From: Halogeometricum limi
GTDB taxonomy: Archaea > Halobacteriota > Halobacteria > Halobacteriales > Haloferacaceae
Reading direction: 5' to 3'
Length of the DNA: 64,000 nucleotides
Assembly: GCF_900115785.1 (NCBI RefSeq)
Contig: NZ_FOYS01000002.1
Coordinates: 496,001-560,000 of the forward strand
The number at the start of each line of letters is the position of its first letter. The first letter of the stretch is position 1. The position numbers were made by a program, and so were the translations under genes. The notes under the pieces are model-generated. The model ran no database searches. It worked only from the letters and a program-made list of their open reading frames with translations, and was not told the origin of the DNA. Positions 41,280 to 50,581 of the stretch are shown one piece after another.

Positions 41280-43424
41280 TCAGTCCAGTTCGCGCGCCAA
41301 CACGCCGCGGAGGTCGGCTATCTCCTCGGCGTCGTAGACGAGTGTTTCGTCACCGACCGAGAGCGACAGCGTTCCGTCCGTCGTCGCGGACCCGAGCGTC
41401 GTCACCGAGGCGACGCCGTCGAACGCCTCGCGAACCGACTCGGGGGCCGTCGTCTCGACGACGGCGCGGCCCGGCGTCTCGTCGAACAGGTCGAGGGCGT
41501 TCTCGACGGACACCTCGGCCCCGGCGTCCGCGGTGACCATCTCGGCGAGCGAAACCGCCGGTCCGCCGTGACTCACGTCGTGGACGGCGAGCGTCGTCTC
41601 CGCGTTCGCGACGGTAGCGAGCGTCGAGAGCGTCTCGGAGGCGTTCTCCGGCAGCGTCGGGAACCCGTCCGACCCGCCGACCTGCGCGAGGTACTCCGAC
41701 CCGCCGAATGCGCCGCCCGCGTCGCCGACGAGGAGTATCTCGCCCGCGCCGTCGAACGCGGCGGGCGGGGCGTCGTATCCCGCCTTCGTCCCCACCACGG
41801 CCAGCGTCGGCGTCGGCGGGATGGGACCCGAGACGGAGTCGTTGTACAGCGAGACGTTGCCGCCGACGACGGGCACCGAGAGGTCTCGGCACATATCCGC
41901 GAGGCCGTCGACGATGCCCCTGAAGCCGCCGTACACGTCCGGTTTCTCCGGGTTGCCGCCGTTGAGACAGTCGACGGCCGCGAGCGGTGTCGCCCCCTTC
42001 GCCGCGAGGTTCGCCGCGTTCTCAAGCGCGACTGCGCGAGCGCCGTCGTACGGGGCGCAAGTCGTCCAGTTGGGGTTCGCGCCCGAGGAGATAGCCAGGC
42101 CGGCGTTCGCTTCTCTGATGGCCATCACCGCGGCGTCGTCGCCGGGACGGACCGCCGTTCGGAGACCGACTTCGTGGTCGTACTGTCGGTAGACCCACCG
42201 TTTCGAGGCGGTGTTCGGCGACCCGACGACGGCCTCGAACGCCGCCGGCAGGTCGGCGTCGGGCAGGTCCCGAGTCGGTTGCTCGGGGGCGACCGAGTCG
42301 AGGTCGTTCATCGGCGCGCCGTCGGCGATGAACTCCGGCGGGACGTCGACGACCGTCTCGCCGTCTTTGGTGCAGACGTAGTTGCCCTCGGCCACCTCGC
42401 CGATGACCGAACAGCCGAGGTCGTACTTCGCGGCTATCTCGGCCACGCGGTCGACGTGCTCCTCGCGGACTTCGTAGCACATGCGCTCTTGGGACTCCGC
42501 CAAGAGGATTTCGAGCGCGCTCATGTTCGGTTCGCGCTGGTGGACGCGGTCCAGTTCGATGCGCGCGCCGAACCCGCCCTTCGCGACGAGTTCGGAGGAC
42601 GCGCCGCCGAGTCCCGCCGCACCGAGGTCGCGCGCGGACGCCACGAGGCGTTCGTCGACGAGTTCCTCGTTCGCCTCTATCAGGAGTTTCTCGGAGTAGG
42701 GGTCGCCGACCTGGACGGCGGGGCGGTCCTCCGTCTCGGCGTCTTCGGCGAGGTCCTCGCTGGCGAACGACGCGCCGCCGAGGCCGTCGCGGCCCGTCGC
42801 GTTGCCGACGAGGACGAGTTTGTTCCCCGCTTCCTGCGCTTCGGCAGTGACGAGTCGGTCCGCCGAGAGGAGGCCGACGCAGGCGACGTTGACGAGGGGG
42901 TTGCCCTCGTAGTTCTCGTGGAAGTCGACGCTCCCCGTCACCGTCGGGACGCCGATGGCGTTGCCGTAGTCTGCGATGCCCTCCACGACGCCTTCGAGGA
43001 GGTACCGCGAGTGCTCGCGGTCGAAGCCTCCGAAGTAGAGGCTGTCCGCGAGGGCGATGGGGTACGCACCCATCGAGAGCGTGTCGCGGACGATACCGCC
43101 GACGCCCGTCGCCGCGCCGTCGTACGGGTCGACGTACGACGGGTGGTTGTGGCTCTCGATACCCATCGTGATGTACATCTCGCCCTCCTCGTCGGTTTCC
43201 GTGCCGTCCTCGTCGTACGTCGGCAGGCGGACGACGGCGGCGTCGTCGCCGGGGCCGACGACGACCTGTTCGCCCTCCGAGGAGAACGCCGAGAGGAGGG
43301 GCCGGGACGACCGGTAGGCGCAGTGTTCACTCCAGAGGTTCTCGAAGAGAACCGTCTCCGCAGGTGTCGGGTCGCGTCCGAGTTCGGCCACGACGAGTTC
43401 GCGGTCCGCGTCGGAAAGGCTCAT
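41280..43424 (-). CDS. purL: Phosphoribosylformylglycinamidine synthase subunit PurL
   Basis: A 714-residue small-type PurL (synthetase domain). [20 protein letters not shown] opens the domain; [20 protein letters not shown] holds the conserved ATP/Mg site; [20 protein letters not shown] and [20 protein letters not shown] follow; the second half repeats ([20 protein letters not shown]). It acts with PurS and PurQ to convert FGAR to FGAM. Full length. Two GAACGTG repeats lie upstream (43472, 43484). purS/purQ not in the window. Confidence 0.96.
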   Translation of the reverse strand: MSLSDADRELVVAELGRDPTPAETVLFENLWSEHCAYRSSRPLLSAFSSEGEQVVVGPGDDAAVVRLPTYDEDGTETDEEGEMYITMGIESHNHPSYVDPYDGAATGVGGIVRDTLSMGAYPIALADSLYFGGFDREHSRYLLEGVVEGIADYGNAIGVPTVTGSVDFHENYEGNPLVNVACVGLLSADRLVTAEAQEAGNKLVLVGNATGRDGLGGASFASEDLAEDAETEDRPAVQVGDPYSEKLLIEANEELVDERLVASARDLGAAGLGGASSELVAKGGFGARIELDRVHQREPNMSALEILLAESQERMCYEVREEHVDRVAEIAAKYDLGCSVIGEVAEGNYVCTKDGETVVDVPPEFIADGAPMNDLDSVAPEQPTRDLPDADLPAAFEAVVGSPNTASKRWVYRQYDHEVGLRTAVRPGDDAAVMAIREANAGLAISSGANPNWTTCAPYDGARAVALENAANLAAKGATPLAAVDCLNGGNPEKPDVYGGFRGIVDGLADMCRDLSVPVVGGNVSLYNDSVSGPIPPTPTLAVVGTKAGYDAPPAAFDGAGEILLVGDAGGAFGGSEYLAQVGGSDGFPTLPENASETLSTLATVANAETTLAVHDVSHGGPAVSLAEMVTADAGAEVSVENALDLFDETPGRAVVETTAPESVREAFDGVASVTTLGSATTDGTLSLSVGDETLVYDAEEIADLRGVLARELD

Positions 43425-43471
43425 TCATTGATGTGGTCAGAACGCAGGATGTAAGCTCTTTCTATGTACAC

Positions 43472-43490
43472 GAACGTGTGCATGAACGTG
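43472..43490. promoter_or_regulatory. Direct repeat GAACGTG x2 upstream of purL
   Basis: Copies at 43472-43478 and 43484-43490, a 12-bp period, upstream of the AT-rich promoter-like segment of purL (minus strand, around 43450-43470). Could be a site for a purine regulator; no known consensus was matched. Confidence 0.25.
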
Positions 43491-43609
43491 CGTCTCGGTC
43501 GTCGGAGAAGTCGGTCGCTCGGTGACGGCTCCGCTCTCGACGGTTCGGTATCGGCGGCCCTCGGATTCGGACCGCTCGGTTTTTCTAACCCCAGCGACAA
43601 CGTTCGGAC

Positions 43610-44293
43610 GTGTTATCGGTCGAGTTGCACGCGCATTCGTCGCTCTCGTACGACGGTCGCGACCCGATAGAGCTCCTCCTCGAACAGGCGCAAGCGGTGG
43701 GGCTGGACGCGCTCGCGGTCACCGACCACGACGAGATAGACGCGAGTCTCGAGGCGGCCGACGTCGCCGACGAGTACGGACTGGTCGGCATCCCGGGCAT
43801 GGAGGTCACGTCGGCGGCGGGACACGTGCTCGCACTCGGTATCGAGAAACTGATTCCGGCGGGTCTCTCGTACGACGAGACGCTGGAGGCGATACGCGAA
43901 CAGGGCGGAATCGCGGTCGTTCCGCACCCGTTCCAGTCGTCGCGGCACGGCGTCGCCCCGCACATCACTCGAACGCAACTCGCCAGCGCGGACGCCATCG
44001 AGGTGTACAACTCCCGACTGTTCACCGGACGGTCGAACCGACAGGCCGAGAAGTTCGCGACGGCCCGCGGCCTGCCGAAGACGGCCGGAAGCGACGCGCA
44101 CATCAGCGAGATGGTCGGCCAAGCGGTCACGGAAGTCGCCACGGACGACCGCTCCGTCGACGGCATCCTCGACGCCGTCGAGGCCGGTGAGACGAGCGTC
44201 GTCGGGAGTAAGACGCCGTGGCGCATCTCGTTCAGACAGTTCGGCGGCGGCGTCACTCGCCGCGTGAGACGCGGCGTCACCGACTTGCTCTGA
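43610..44293 (+). CDS. PHP-domain metal-dependent phosphoesterase
   Basis: A 227-residue PHP protein. LHAHSSLSYDGRDP (H7, H9), ALAVTDHDEIDAS, GIPGMEVTSAAGHVLALG, AVVPHPFQSSRHG and KTAGSDAHISEMVG give the four PHP metal motifs. Family members hydrolyse phosphate esters (as in histidinol phosphatase and bacterial RNase AM). GTG 43610 is about 25 nt after TATA-like TTTTTCTAACC. Its TGA overlaps the ATG of the next gene (TGATG), so the two are translationally coupled. Substrate unknown. Confidence 0.9.
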   Translation: MLSVELHAHSSLSYDGRDPIELLLEQAQAVGLDALAVTDHDEIDASLEAADVADEYGLVGIPGMEVTSAAGHVLALGIEKLIPAGLSYDETLEAIREQGGIAVVPHPFQSSRHGVAPHITRTQLASADAIEVYNSRLFTGRSNRQAEKFATARGLPKTAGSDAHISEMVGQAVTEVATDDRSVDGILDAVEAGETSVVGSKTPWRISFRQFGGGVTRRVRRGVTDLL

Positions 44294-45375
44294 TGCTCCG
44301 CGGTGCCGACGCGGAGACGGTTCGCACCGCCCTCCGGACGGCCGACCCACTGCCCGGTACCGCCGGGTTCGCGGGCGAGATTGACGGGGGCTTGGTCCGC
44401 GACGTCCTCGGTCGACAACCCCTCTTCTCCGAACGCGACGACCCGTCGACGTGGTCGTTCGACCGCCGCGCCCTCTCGCACCCCGTCCGCGTGCCGCCGG
44501 GGACGCGGCGCACCACCGACGGCGACGAACGGGTGTGGACGCTCCCGGAACCGCGGGTGGAGACGGACCGCGAATCGGCGCTGTCTGCGGTCGACTCGGC
44601 CGTCGCCGACGCCGTCTTCGACGTTGACGAGGCGGGCCTCGCGGTGGCGTTCTCCGGCGGCGTCGACTCCGCCGTCGTCGCCGCGGGCGTCCCCGACGCG
44701 CCCTGTTACGTCGCCGGGTTCGAGGGGAGTCACGACGTCGCCGCCGCGCGGAACGCCGCCGCCGAGATGGACCGCGACCTGCGCGTCGTCGAACTGACAC
44801 ACGACGCACTCCGCGAGTCGGTGCCCGAACTCGTCTCGGTGCTGGGCCGGACGAACCCGATGGACGTCCAAATCGTCCTGCCTCTCTACCTCGTCGCGAA
44901 GCGTGTGGCCGCCGACGGCTACGACCGCCTCGTCGTCGGACAGGGCGCGGACGAACTGTTCGGCGGGTACGCGAAGGTGGAGAAAGCGCCCGACGACCCG
45001 CGGGTCGACGCGGAGACGGTGCGCGGCGCGGCCACCGAGATGATTCGGACGCTCCCCGACCAGTTGGAACGGGACGTCCTCGCCCTCCGCGCGGCGGGCG
45101 TCGAACCCGTGGCACCCCTCCTGCACGACGCGGTGGTCCGGGCGGCGCTTCCGCTTCCCGGCGAGTTGCTCGTCAGCGACGGCCGCCGGAAAGTCGCGTT
45201 GCGCGAGGTGGCGCGGACGCTCGTGCCCGAGTCCGTCGCCGAGGCGGACAAGAAAGCGGTTCAGTACGGGACGTACGCGTCGAGGGAACTCGACCGTCTG
45301 GCGCGGCAAGCCGGATTCAAGCGCCGGATGGACGACCACGTCGAGAAGTACGTCCGGTCGCTCGTCGAGGAGTGA
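44293..45375 (+). CDS. Asparagine-synthase-like ATP pyrophosphatase without glutaminase domain
   Basis: A 360-residue protein with the C-terminal domain of AsnB. AVAFSGGVDSAVVAAGV (SGGVDS at 121-126) is the PP-loop; RTNPMDVQIVLPLYLVAKRV, LVVGQGADELFGGYAKVEKA and RKVALREVARTLVPESVAEA match the synthase side. The N-terminal about 110 residues look like a degenerate remnant, and Cys at position 2 (needed for glutamine hydrolysis) is absent, so it would need free ammonia or another amine. Coupled to the PHP gene. Product unknown; it may adenylate a different carboxylate. Confidence 0.85.
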   Translation: MLRGADAETVRTALRTADPLPGTAGFAGEIDGGLVRDVLGRQPLFSERDDPSTWSFDRRALSHPVRVPPGTRRTTDGDERVWTLPEPRVETDRESALSAVDSAVADAVFDVDEAGLAVAFSGGVDSAVVAAGVPDAPCYVAGFEGSHDVAAARNAAAEMDRDLRVVELTHDALRESVPELVSVLGRTNPMDVQIVLPLYLVAKRVAADGYDRLVVGQGADELFGGYAKVEKAPDDPRVDAETVRGAATEMIRTLPDQLERDVLALRAAGVEPVAPLLHDAVVRAALPLPGELLVSDGRRKVALREVARTLVPESVAEADKKAVQYGTYASRELDRLARQAGFKRRMDDHVEKYVRSLVEE

Positions 45376-45395
45376 CCGTCTCGGACTCGGCGCGA

Positions 45396-45872
45396 CTACT
45401 CGGCCGCCGCCGCGGCGTCGATGGCTTCGAAGGCGAACTGGACGGTGTCGCCGTCGAGGTCACTGTCGCGCAAGTCGTCGGCGTCGTACCACTCCCACAT
45501 CGCCGGGGCCGCTTCGTCGTCGCCGTCGGGGTCCACGTCGCGCGAGTCGACCGTCGCGTAGTAGACGTGGTCGATGTGTTGGTGACCCGCCCGTCCGTTC
45601 TCGTAGACGTCGATATCGTAGAGCATCTGGTGTCGCGGTTGCGGGAGAACCTCACCGTCGGGAGCGTCGACCTGTTCGGTGTCGTCCAGCAACTCGGCGA
45701 CGAGTCCGGTCTCTTCGCGCACCTCTCTGAGACCCGCTTCGTGCGGTAGTTCGTCCCTGTCGACGTGTCCGCCGGGTGGGACGCGGATGCCGAGTCGTTC
45801 GTGGCGGTGCAGGGCGACGGCGCCGTCTTCGACGATGTACACCGTCGCGGTAAAGTGTCGCGTCGTCTCCAT
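45396..45872 (-). CDS. Nudix hydrolase
   Basis: A 158-residue Nudix protein. The box GHVDRDELPHEAGLREVREE then TGL (35-57) matches GX5EX7REUXEEXGU. An N-terminal HFTATVYIVEDGAVALHRHE and H-rich HQMLYDIDVYENGRAGHQHI are typical of the family. It would hydrolyse a nucleoside diphosphate linked compound. ATG 45872 is the family-consistent start. Convergent with the asparagine-synthase-like gene, 20 bp apart. Confidence 0.9.
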   Translation of the reverse strand: METTRHFTATVYIVEDGAVALHRHERLGIRVPPGGHVDRDELPHEAGLREVREETGLVAELLDDTEQVDAPDGEVLPQPRHQMLYDIDVYENGRAGHQHIDHVYYATVDSRDVDPDGDDEAAPAMWEWYDADDLRDSDLDGDTVQFAFEAIDAAAAAE

Positions 45873-46027
45873 GGACGCCGGTTTCGGGGCGGAGGTTTGG
45901 CTGTTGCGTTCTCTGTCGGAGGCGACGCGCGAAAGAACGTGGAGAGAAGAGAACGGCGCGAAGAATGCGCGAAGAAGACGGCACGAAGAGAAAGCGGCGC
46001 GAAGAGCGGAGCGGAGAACCGGAGCGA

Positions 46028-47014
46028 CTACGCGGTCAGGTGGTCTTCGGCTTCCAGCAGTTCGTGATAGCGGTTGCGGATGGTGACCTCGGAGATGTTG
46101 GCCACCTCGCTCACCTGACTCTGCGTCACCTTCTCGTTGGCGAGCAACGAGGCGGCGTAGATGGCGGCGGCGGCGAGTCCGACGGGCGACTTGCCCGAGT
46201 GGATTCCCTGCTGTTTCGCCGTCTGCAGCAACTGCCGGGCGCGACGCTCGGACTCGTCGCTCAGGTCGAGTTCGGAGGCGAACCGCGGGACGTACTGTTC
46301 GGGGTCTGCGGGTTCTATCTCCAACTTCAGTTCGCGGACGACGTAGCGGTACGTCCGCGATATCTCGTCTTTTCCGACCCGCGAGACGCTCGTAATCTCG
46401 TCTAACGACCGCGGCGTGCCGGCCATCCGCGCGGACGCGTACAGCGCCGAGGTTGCGACGCCCTCGATGGAACGACCCGGCAACAGGTCGTCGTCGAGTG
46501 CGCGGCGGTAGATGACGGAGGCCGTCTCGCGGACGTTGTCCGGGAGGCCGAGCGCGGAGGCCATCCGGTCTATCTCGCCGAGCGCTTGCTTCAGATTGCG
46601 CTCTTTGGAGTCGCGGGTGCGGAACCGCTCGTTCCACGTCCGCAGCCGTTCCATCTTCTGGCGCTGGGTCGACGACAGCGAGTTGCCGTAGGCGTCCTTG
46701 TTCTGCCAGCCGATGTTCGTCGACAGTCCCTTGTCGTGCATCATGTTCGTCGTCGGCGCGCCGACGCGGGACTTCTGGTCTTTCTCGGCGGAGTCGAACG
46801 CGCGCCACTCCGGGCCGTGGTCGACGGCGTCCTCCTCGACGACGAGGCCACAGTCCTCGCACACCGTCTCTCCGTGTTCGGCGTCGGTTACGAGACTCGT
46901 CGACCCGCACTCCGGACAGCGAAGCGTCTCGTTCGTCTCTTCGGTCTGGTCCTCTCGGTCGTCCTCGCGCGCGCGTGCGCTACGGGCTCGAAAACTTCGT
47001 ACGCTTTCAGTCAT
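46028..47014 (-). CDS. tfb: Transcription initiation factor IIB (TFB)
   Basis: A 328-residue TFB. Zinc ribbon C33-x2-C36 and C52-x2-C55 (RCPECGSTS, VCEDCGLVV), B-finger linker EWRAFDSAEKDQKSRVGAPT, then two cyclin repeats (LKQALGEIDRMASALGLPDN, ARQLLQTAKQQGIHSGKSPV) and the C-terminal HTH (VTQSQVSEVANISEVTIRNR). It binds TBP-TATA and BRE and recruits RNA polymerase. Haloarchaea have several TFBs; which one cannot be told. ATG 47014 gives a normal N-terminus. Divergent from gatC. Confidence 0.95.
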   Translation of the reverse strand: MTESVRSFRARSARAREDDREDQTEETNETLRCPECGSTSLVTDAEHGETVCEDCGLVVEEDAVDHGPEWRAFDSAEKDQKSRVGAPTTNMMHDKGLSTNIGWQNKDAYGNSLSSTQRQKMERLRTWNERFRTRDSKERNLKQALGEIDRMASALGLPDNVRETASVIYRRALDDDLLPGRSIEGVATSALYASARMAGTPRSLDEITSVSRVGKDEISRTYRYVVRELKLEIEPADPEQYVPRFASELDLSDESERRARQLLQTAKQQGIHSGKSPVGLAAAAIYAASLLANEKVTQSQVSEVANISEVTIRNRYHELLEAEDHLTA

Positions 47015-47192
47015 TTTGTTGGATGCAGAGAATGGGACCGGAGTGTTCTCCGTACGCGTTACAAGGGAAGCACGAGCATATATCTGATGGCTAGCGAACG
47101 ACGGAATCGAGTTCTGGTCGCCTTCGGTCCGCAAGGGGCCGCCGTCCACCGACACCGAAACCCTTACTCCCGACCCCCGGTACCTCTCGAAC

Positions 47193-47471
47193 ATGAGCGA
47201 TACGCCCGTCGACGCCGAGGAAGTGCGTCACGTCGCGGAGTTGGCGCGGGTGAACCTCGACGAGGACGAAGTCGAGGAGTTTGCCACCCAGTTCGCCGAC
47301 ATTCTCGACTACTTCGACGCCTTGGACGAGGTTCCCGAAGTGGACGCGGAACCGGACCTCGTGAACGTGATGCGAAGCGACGAGGTACGCGACTGCCTCG
47401 ACCAGTCCGAAGCCTTGGAGAACGCGTCGGACGCAGAAGACGGCTTCTTCAAAGGACCGCGGGTGTCGTAG
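47193..47471 (+). CDS. gatC: Asp-tRNA(Asn)/Glu-tRNA(Gln) amidotransferase subunit C
   Basis: A 92-residue GatC: VDAEEVRHVAELARVNLDED then VEEFATQFADILDYFDALDE, the family pattern. It stabilises the GatA-GatB interface for transamidation. TATA-like CCTTACTCC is about 25 nt upstream. The gatA start is 1 nt after the stop; gatB is not in the window. Confidence 0.94.
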   Translation: MSDTPVDAEEVRHVAELARVNLDEDEVEEFATQFADILDYFDALDEVPEVDAEPDLVNVMRSDEVRDCLDQSEALENASDAEDGFFKGPRVS

Positions 47472-48770
47472 ATGAGCCTGAACATCTTCGTCACCGAAGA
47501 GACCGTCGCGGGCGACGACGACGGCCCCCTCGCGGGGAAGACCGTCGCCGTCAAGGACAACATCAGCACCGAGGGCGTCCGCACGACCTGCGGGTCGGCG
47601 ATGCTGGAGGAGTACGTCCCGCCGTACGACGCCACGGTGGTCGAACGACTCAAAGCGTCCGGTGCGACCATCGTCGGGAAGACGAACATGGACGAGTTCG
47701 GGATGGGCGGCACGACCGAAACCTCCGCGTTCGGCCCGACGAAGAACCCCGTCGACGAGTCGCGCGTCCCCGGCGGGTCATCCGGCGGGTCCGCCGCCGC
47801 CGTCGCCGCCGGTGAGGCCGACCTTGCACTCGGGACGGACACCGGCGGGTCGGTCCGCAACCCCGCCGCGTTCTGCGGCGTCGTCGGCATCAAACCGACG
47901 TACGGTCTCGTCTCTCGCTACGGTCTCGTCGCCTACGCGAACTCCTTGGAACAGGTCGGCCCCATCGGGTCGACCGTCGAGGACGCCGCCGCCCTCTTAG
48001 ACGTCATCTCGGGTGCGGACGAACGCGACGCGACGACCCGGTTCGACCAGTCGGCGGAGATGGACGCCCACCCCGCCGAAGGCTCGGACTACGCCGCCGC
48101 CGCCGACGGCGACGTGGACGGACTGACCGTCGGCGTCATCACGGACCTCCTCGAAGGCGCGGACGACCGCGTCGTCGAGACGTTCGAGGCCGCCGTCTCG
48201 GACCTCCGAGCGCAGGGTGCGGACGTCGTCGACGTGAGCCTCGAATCGCTTGAGCACGCCGTGCAGGCGTACTACGTCATCGCGATGTCAGAGGCCTCCT
48301 CGAACCTCGCGCGCTACGACGGCGTGCGCTACGGCCTCTCAACCGGGAAGGAGGGGAACTGGAACGACGTCTACGCCGACACCCGCGAGGAGGGCTTCGG
48401 CGCGGAGGTCAAGCGCCGCATCCTCCTCGGAACGTACGCGCTCTCTGCGGGCTACCACGACAAGTACTACAAGAAGGCCCAGGACGCCCGCGCGTGGATA
48501 AAGCAGGACTTCGACGAGGCGTTCGCCGAGGCGGACGTCCTCGCGACGCCGACGATGCCCGTCCTCCCGCCGGAACTCGGCGAGAGTCTGTCTGACCCCT
48601 TGCAACTCTACCTGATGGACGCGAACACCGTCCCGGTGAACCTCGCGAACCTCCCCGCCATCTCCGTGCCGGCGGGCGAAGCGGACGGCCTCCCGGTCGG
48701 CCTCCAGCTAATCGGGCCGAAGTTCGGCGAAGAAACGATGATTCGAGCGGCGTCTGCGGTCGAGAACTAG
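47472..48770 (+). CDS. gatA: Asp-tRNA(Asn)/Glu-tRNA(Gln) amidotransferase subunit A
   Basis: A 432-residue amidase-signature enzyme. Lys28 in TVAVKDNIST, the Gly/Ser block VPGGSSGGSAAAVAAGEADL and DTGGSVRNPAAFCGVVGIKP give the Ser-cisSer-Lys triad. It releases ammonia from glutamine for GatB. Shorter than bacterial GatA (about 480) at the N-terminus, as usual in haloarchaea. ATG directly after the gatC stop. Terminator-like T-tract at 48781. Confidence 0.95.
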   Translation: MSLNIFVTEETVAGDDDGPLAGKTVAVKDNISTEGVRTTCGSAMLEEYVPPYDATVVERLKASGATIVGKTNMDEFGMGGTTETSAFGPTKNPVDESRVPGGSSGGSAAAVAAGEADLALGTDTGGSVRNPAAFCGVVGIKPTYGLVSRYGLVAYANSLEQVGPIGSTVEDAAALLDVISGADERDATTRFDQSAEMDAHPAEGSDYAAAADGDVDGLTVGVITDLLEGADDRVVETFEAAVSDLRAQGADVVDVSLESLEHAVQAYYVIAMSEASSNLARYDGVRYGLSTGKEGNWNDVYADTREEGFGAEVKRRILLGTYALSAGYHDKYYKKAQDARAWIKQDFDEAFAEADVLATPTMPVLPPELGESLSDPLQLYLMDANTVPVNLANLPAISVPAGEADGLPVGLQLIGPKFGEETMIRAASAVEN

Positions 48771-48780
48771 GGTTCGGCGG

Positions 48781-48834
48781 TTTTTCCCTCCAGGTTTTGC
48801 GGGGCGAGCGAAGCGAGTCCCGGAAAAAGTGGCG
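48781..48834. terminator. Probable bidirectional terminator between gatA and a convergent small gene
   Basis: Plus-strand T5 at 48781-48785 and TTTT at 48794, minus-strand T5 (AAAAA at 48824-48828), and a CGGGGCGAGC/GCGAGTCCCG inverted repeat between them. Lies in the 64-bp gap between convergent stops. Confidence 0.4.
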
Positions 48835-48966
48835 CTACGTGTCCGCGAACGACCGCAGTGCGACGCCCGCTAGTATCGTCACGAGACCGATTATCGTAGC
48901 GATGGGCGGAATCGGGATGAACAGGAACACGACGCCGACGAGTATCACGATGGTCGAGAGCTTCAT
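48835..48966 (-). CDS. 43-residue small membrane protein
   Basis: Starts ATG 48966 (KLSTIVILVGVVFLFIPIPP) with a second hydrophobic stretch ATIIGLVTILAGVALRSFAD. Two short helices with a Pro-rich turn, a common haloarchaeal microprotein type (possibly DUF7470, from memory). Function unknown. Longer in-frame starts exist upstream but overlap the amidase promoter; the codon use supports only the short form. Confidence 0.65.
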   Translation of the reverse strand: MKLSTIVILVGVVFLFIPIPPIATIIGLVTILAGVALRSFADT

Positions 48967-49059
48967 GTTTTCTTCGACGCACCAGAGGTGGAAAAATCTG
49001 TTCGCCGAACGCGGCGAAACGTTCAGGTCGGTCCTCTGAGAGTAGTGCGCACACCACTC

Positions 49060-50574
49060 ATGTCGAACACACCCGCGGACGCGTTCGAGGTGGTCGAGGC
49101 CACTGTCTCCGAGGTTCACGCGGCCATGACCGAGGAACGACTCACCGCCGAATCGCTCGTCGACCGCTACCTCGCTCGTATCGACGCGTTCGACGACGAA
49201 CTGAACGCGGTTCTCACGGTGAACGAGGACGCTCGTGACCGCGCCCGCCGTCTCGACGAGCGATTCGAGGCGGACGGGTTGGTGGGGCCGTTTCACGGCA
49301 TCCCGGTCGTCCTCAAAGACAATCACGACACCCACGACCTGCCGACGACGGCCGGTGCCGTCGCACTATCCGCGTCCGTCCCGCCGCGGGACGCGTTCGT
49401 CGTCGAACGACTCCGCGAGGCGGGTGCGGTCGTCCTCGCGAAGACGAACCTGCAAGAACTCTCGTTCGGCGTCGACACCGTCAGTTCGCTCGGCGGCGCG
49501 ACGCGAAACGCGTACGACACCGACTACCGGCCCTCGGGGTCGAGTGGCGGCACCGCGGTGGCCGTCGCCGCGAACTTCGCGACGGTCGGCACGGGTTCGG
49601 ACACCTGTTCGTCCGTCCGGTCGCCACCGGCGTTCAACAATCTCGTCGGCCTCCGTCCGACGCGCGGACTGGTCAGTCGCCGCGGCGTCGTCCCCCTGAG
49701 CGAGACGCAGGACACCGTCGGCCCCGTCACGCGGACCGTCGGGGACGCCGCCCGGATGCTCGACGTGGTGGCCGGCCACGACCCGGAGGACCCGGTCACG
49801 GCGCGGGGAGCGGACGCGATACCGCCGGACGGGTACGTCTCGCATCTCGACCCGGACGGTCTCGACGGCGCGAGAATCGGCGTCGCACGGCAGTTCTTCG
49901 GCGTGCACGACGACGACGCGGCCACGGAGGCGGACGCGACGGCGGTCACGGCCGTCGTCGACCGCGCCGTCGAGGCGATGGCCGCGGCCGGCGCGACTGT
50001 CGTCGACCCCGTCGACGTCGTCGACCTCGACCGTCTCGCGAGCGCTCGCGTCATCACGCACGAGTTCGCCCGGGACTTCGAGCGCTACCTCTCCACGCTC
50101 GGGGACGCCGCGCCGTACGACTCGCTGGAGGAGGTGCACGCCACCGGACCCGTCACCCCGTCGGTCGCCTCGCGACTCGACTCGGGCGGTATCCTCGACG
50201 TCGATACGGCGTCGGTCGAGTCGAACGTCGGCTACCTCCGGCGACTCAGGCGGCGAGAGCGGCTCAGAGAGTCGGTGCTCTCGCGGATGGTCGAAGACGA
50301 CCTCGACGCTCTGCTCTACCCGCCGTCGAGAGTGCCGCCCGTCGCCATTCCCGACCACCAACCGTTCTCCGAGATGAACTGCGAACTCGCCGCACACACG
50401 GGACTCCCGGCCATCGTCCTCCCGGCCGGGGTCACCGACGACGGCCTGCCGGTCGGCGTCGAACTCCTCGGCCGAGCGTTCGGCGAACCGCGACTGTTCG
50501 AGTTGGGGTACGCCTTCGAGCGAGCGACGGACCACCGTCGGCCGCCGGAACGGTTCGGTGCGTTAGCGGAGTGA
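49060..50574 (+). CDS. Amidase (amidase signature family)
   Basis: A 504-residue amidase-signature hydrolase. Lys in PVVLKDNHDTHDLPTTAGAV, the Gly/Ser block RPSGSSGGTAVAVAANFATV and TGSDTCSSVRSPPAFNNLVG carry the catalytic triad. Residue layout is close to GatA but the N- and C-terminal parts are unlike it, so it is probably a general amidase. ATG 49060 is used; an upstream in-frame ATG at 48988 adds 24 residues that are not typical. Cytoplasmic. Substrate unknown. Confidence 0.9.
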   Translation: MSNTPADAFEVVEATVSEVHAAMTEERLTAESLVDRYLARIDAFDDELNAVLTVNEDARDRARRLDERFEADGLVGPFHGIPVVLKDNHDTHDLPTTAGAVALSASVPPRDAFVVERLREAGAVVLAKTNLQELSFGVDTVSSLGGATRNAYDTDYRPSGSSGGTAVAVAANFATVGTGSDTCSSVRSPPAFNNLVGLRPTRGLVSRRGVVPLSETQDTVGPVTRTVGDAARMLDVVAGHDPEDPVTARGADAIPPDGYVSHLDPDGLDGARIGVARQFFGVHDDDAATEADATAVTAVVDRAVEAMAAAGATVVDPVDVVDLDRLASARVITHEFARDFERYLSTLGDAAPYDSLEEVHATGPVTPSVASRLDSGGILDVDTASVESNVGYLRRLRRRERLRESVLSRMVEDDLDALLYPPSRVPPVAIPDHQPFSEMNCELAAHTGLPAIVLPAGVTDDGLPVGVELLGRAFGEPRLFELGYAFERATDHRRPPERFGALAE

Positions 50575-50581
50575 CCGGCAC

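Noticed and set aside
41133-43454. 773-codon plus-strand frame
   Set aside because: Antisense of purL.
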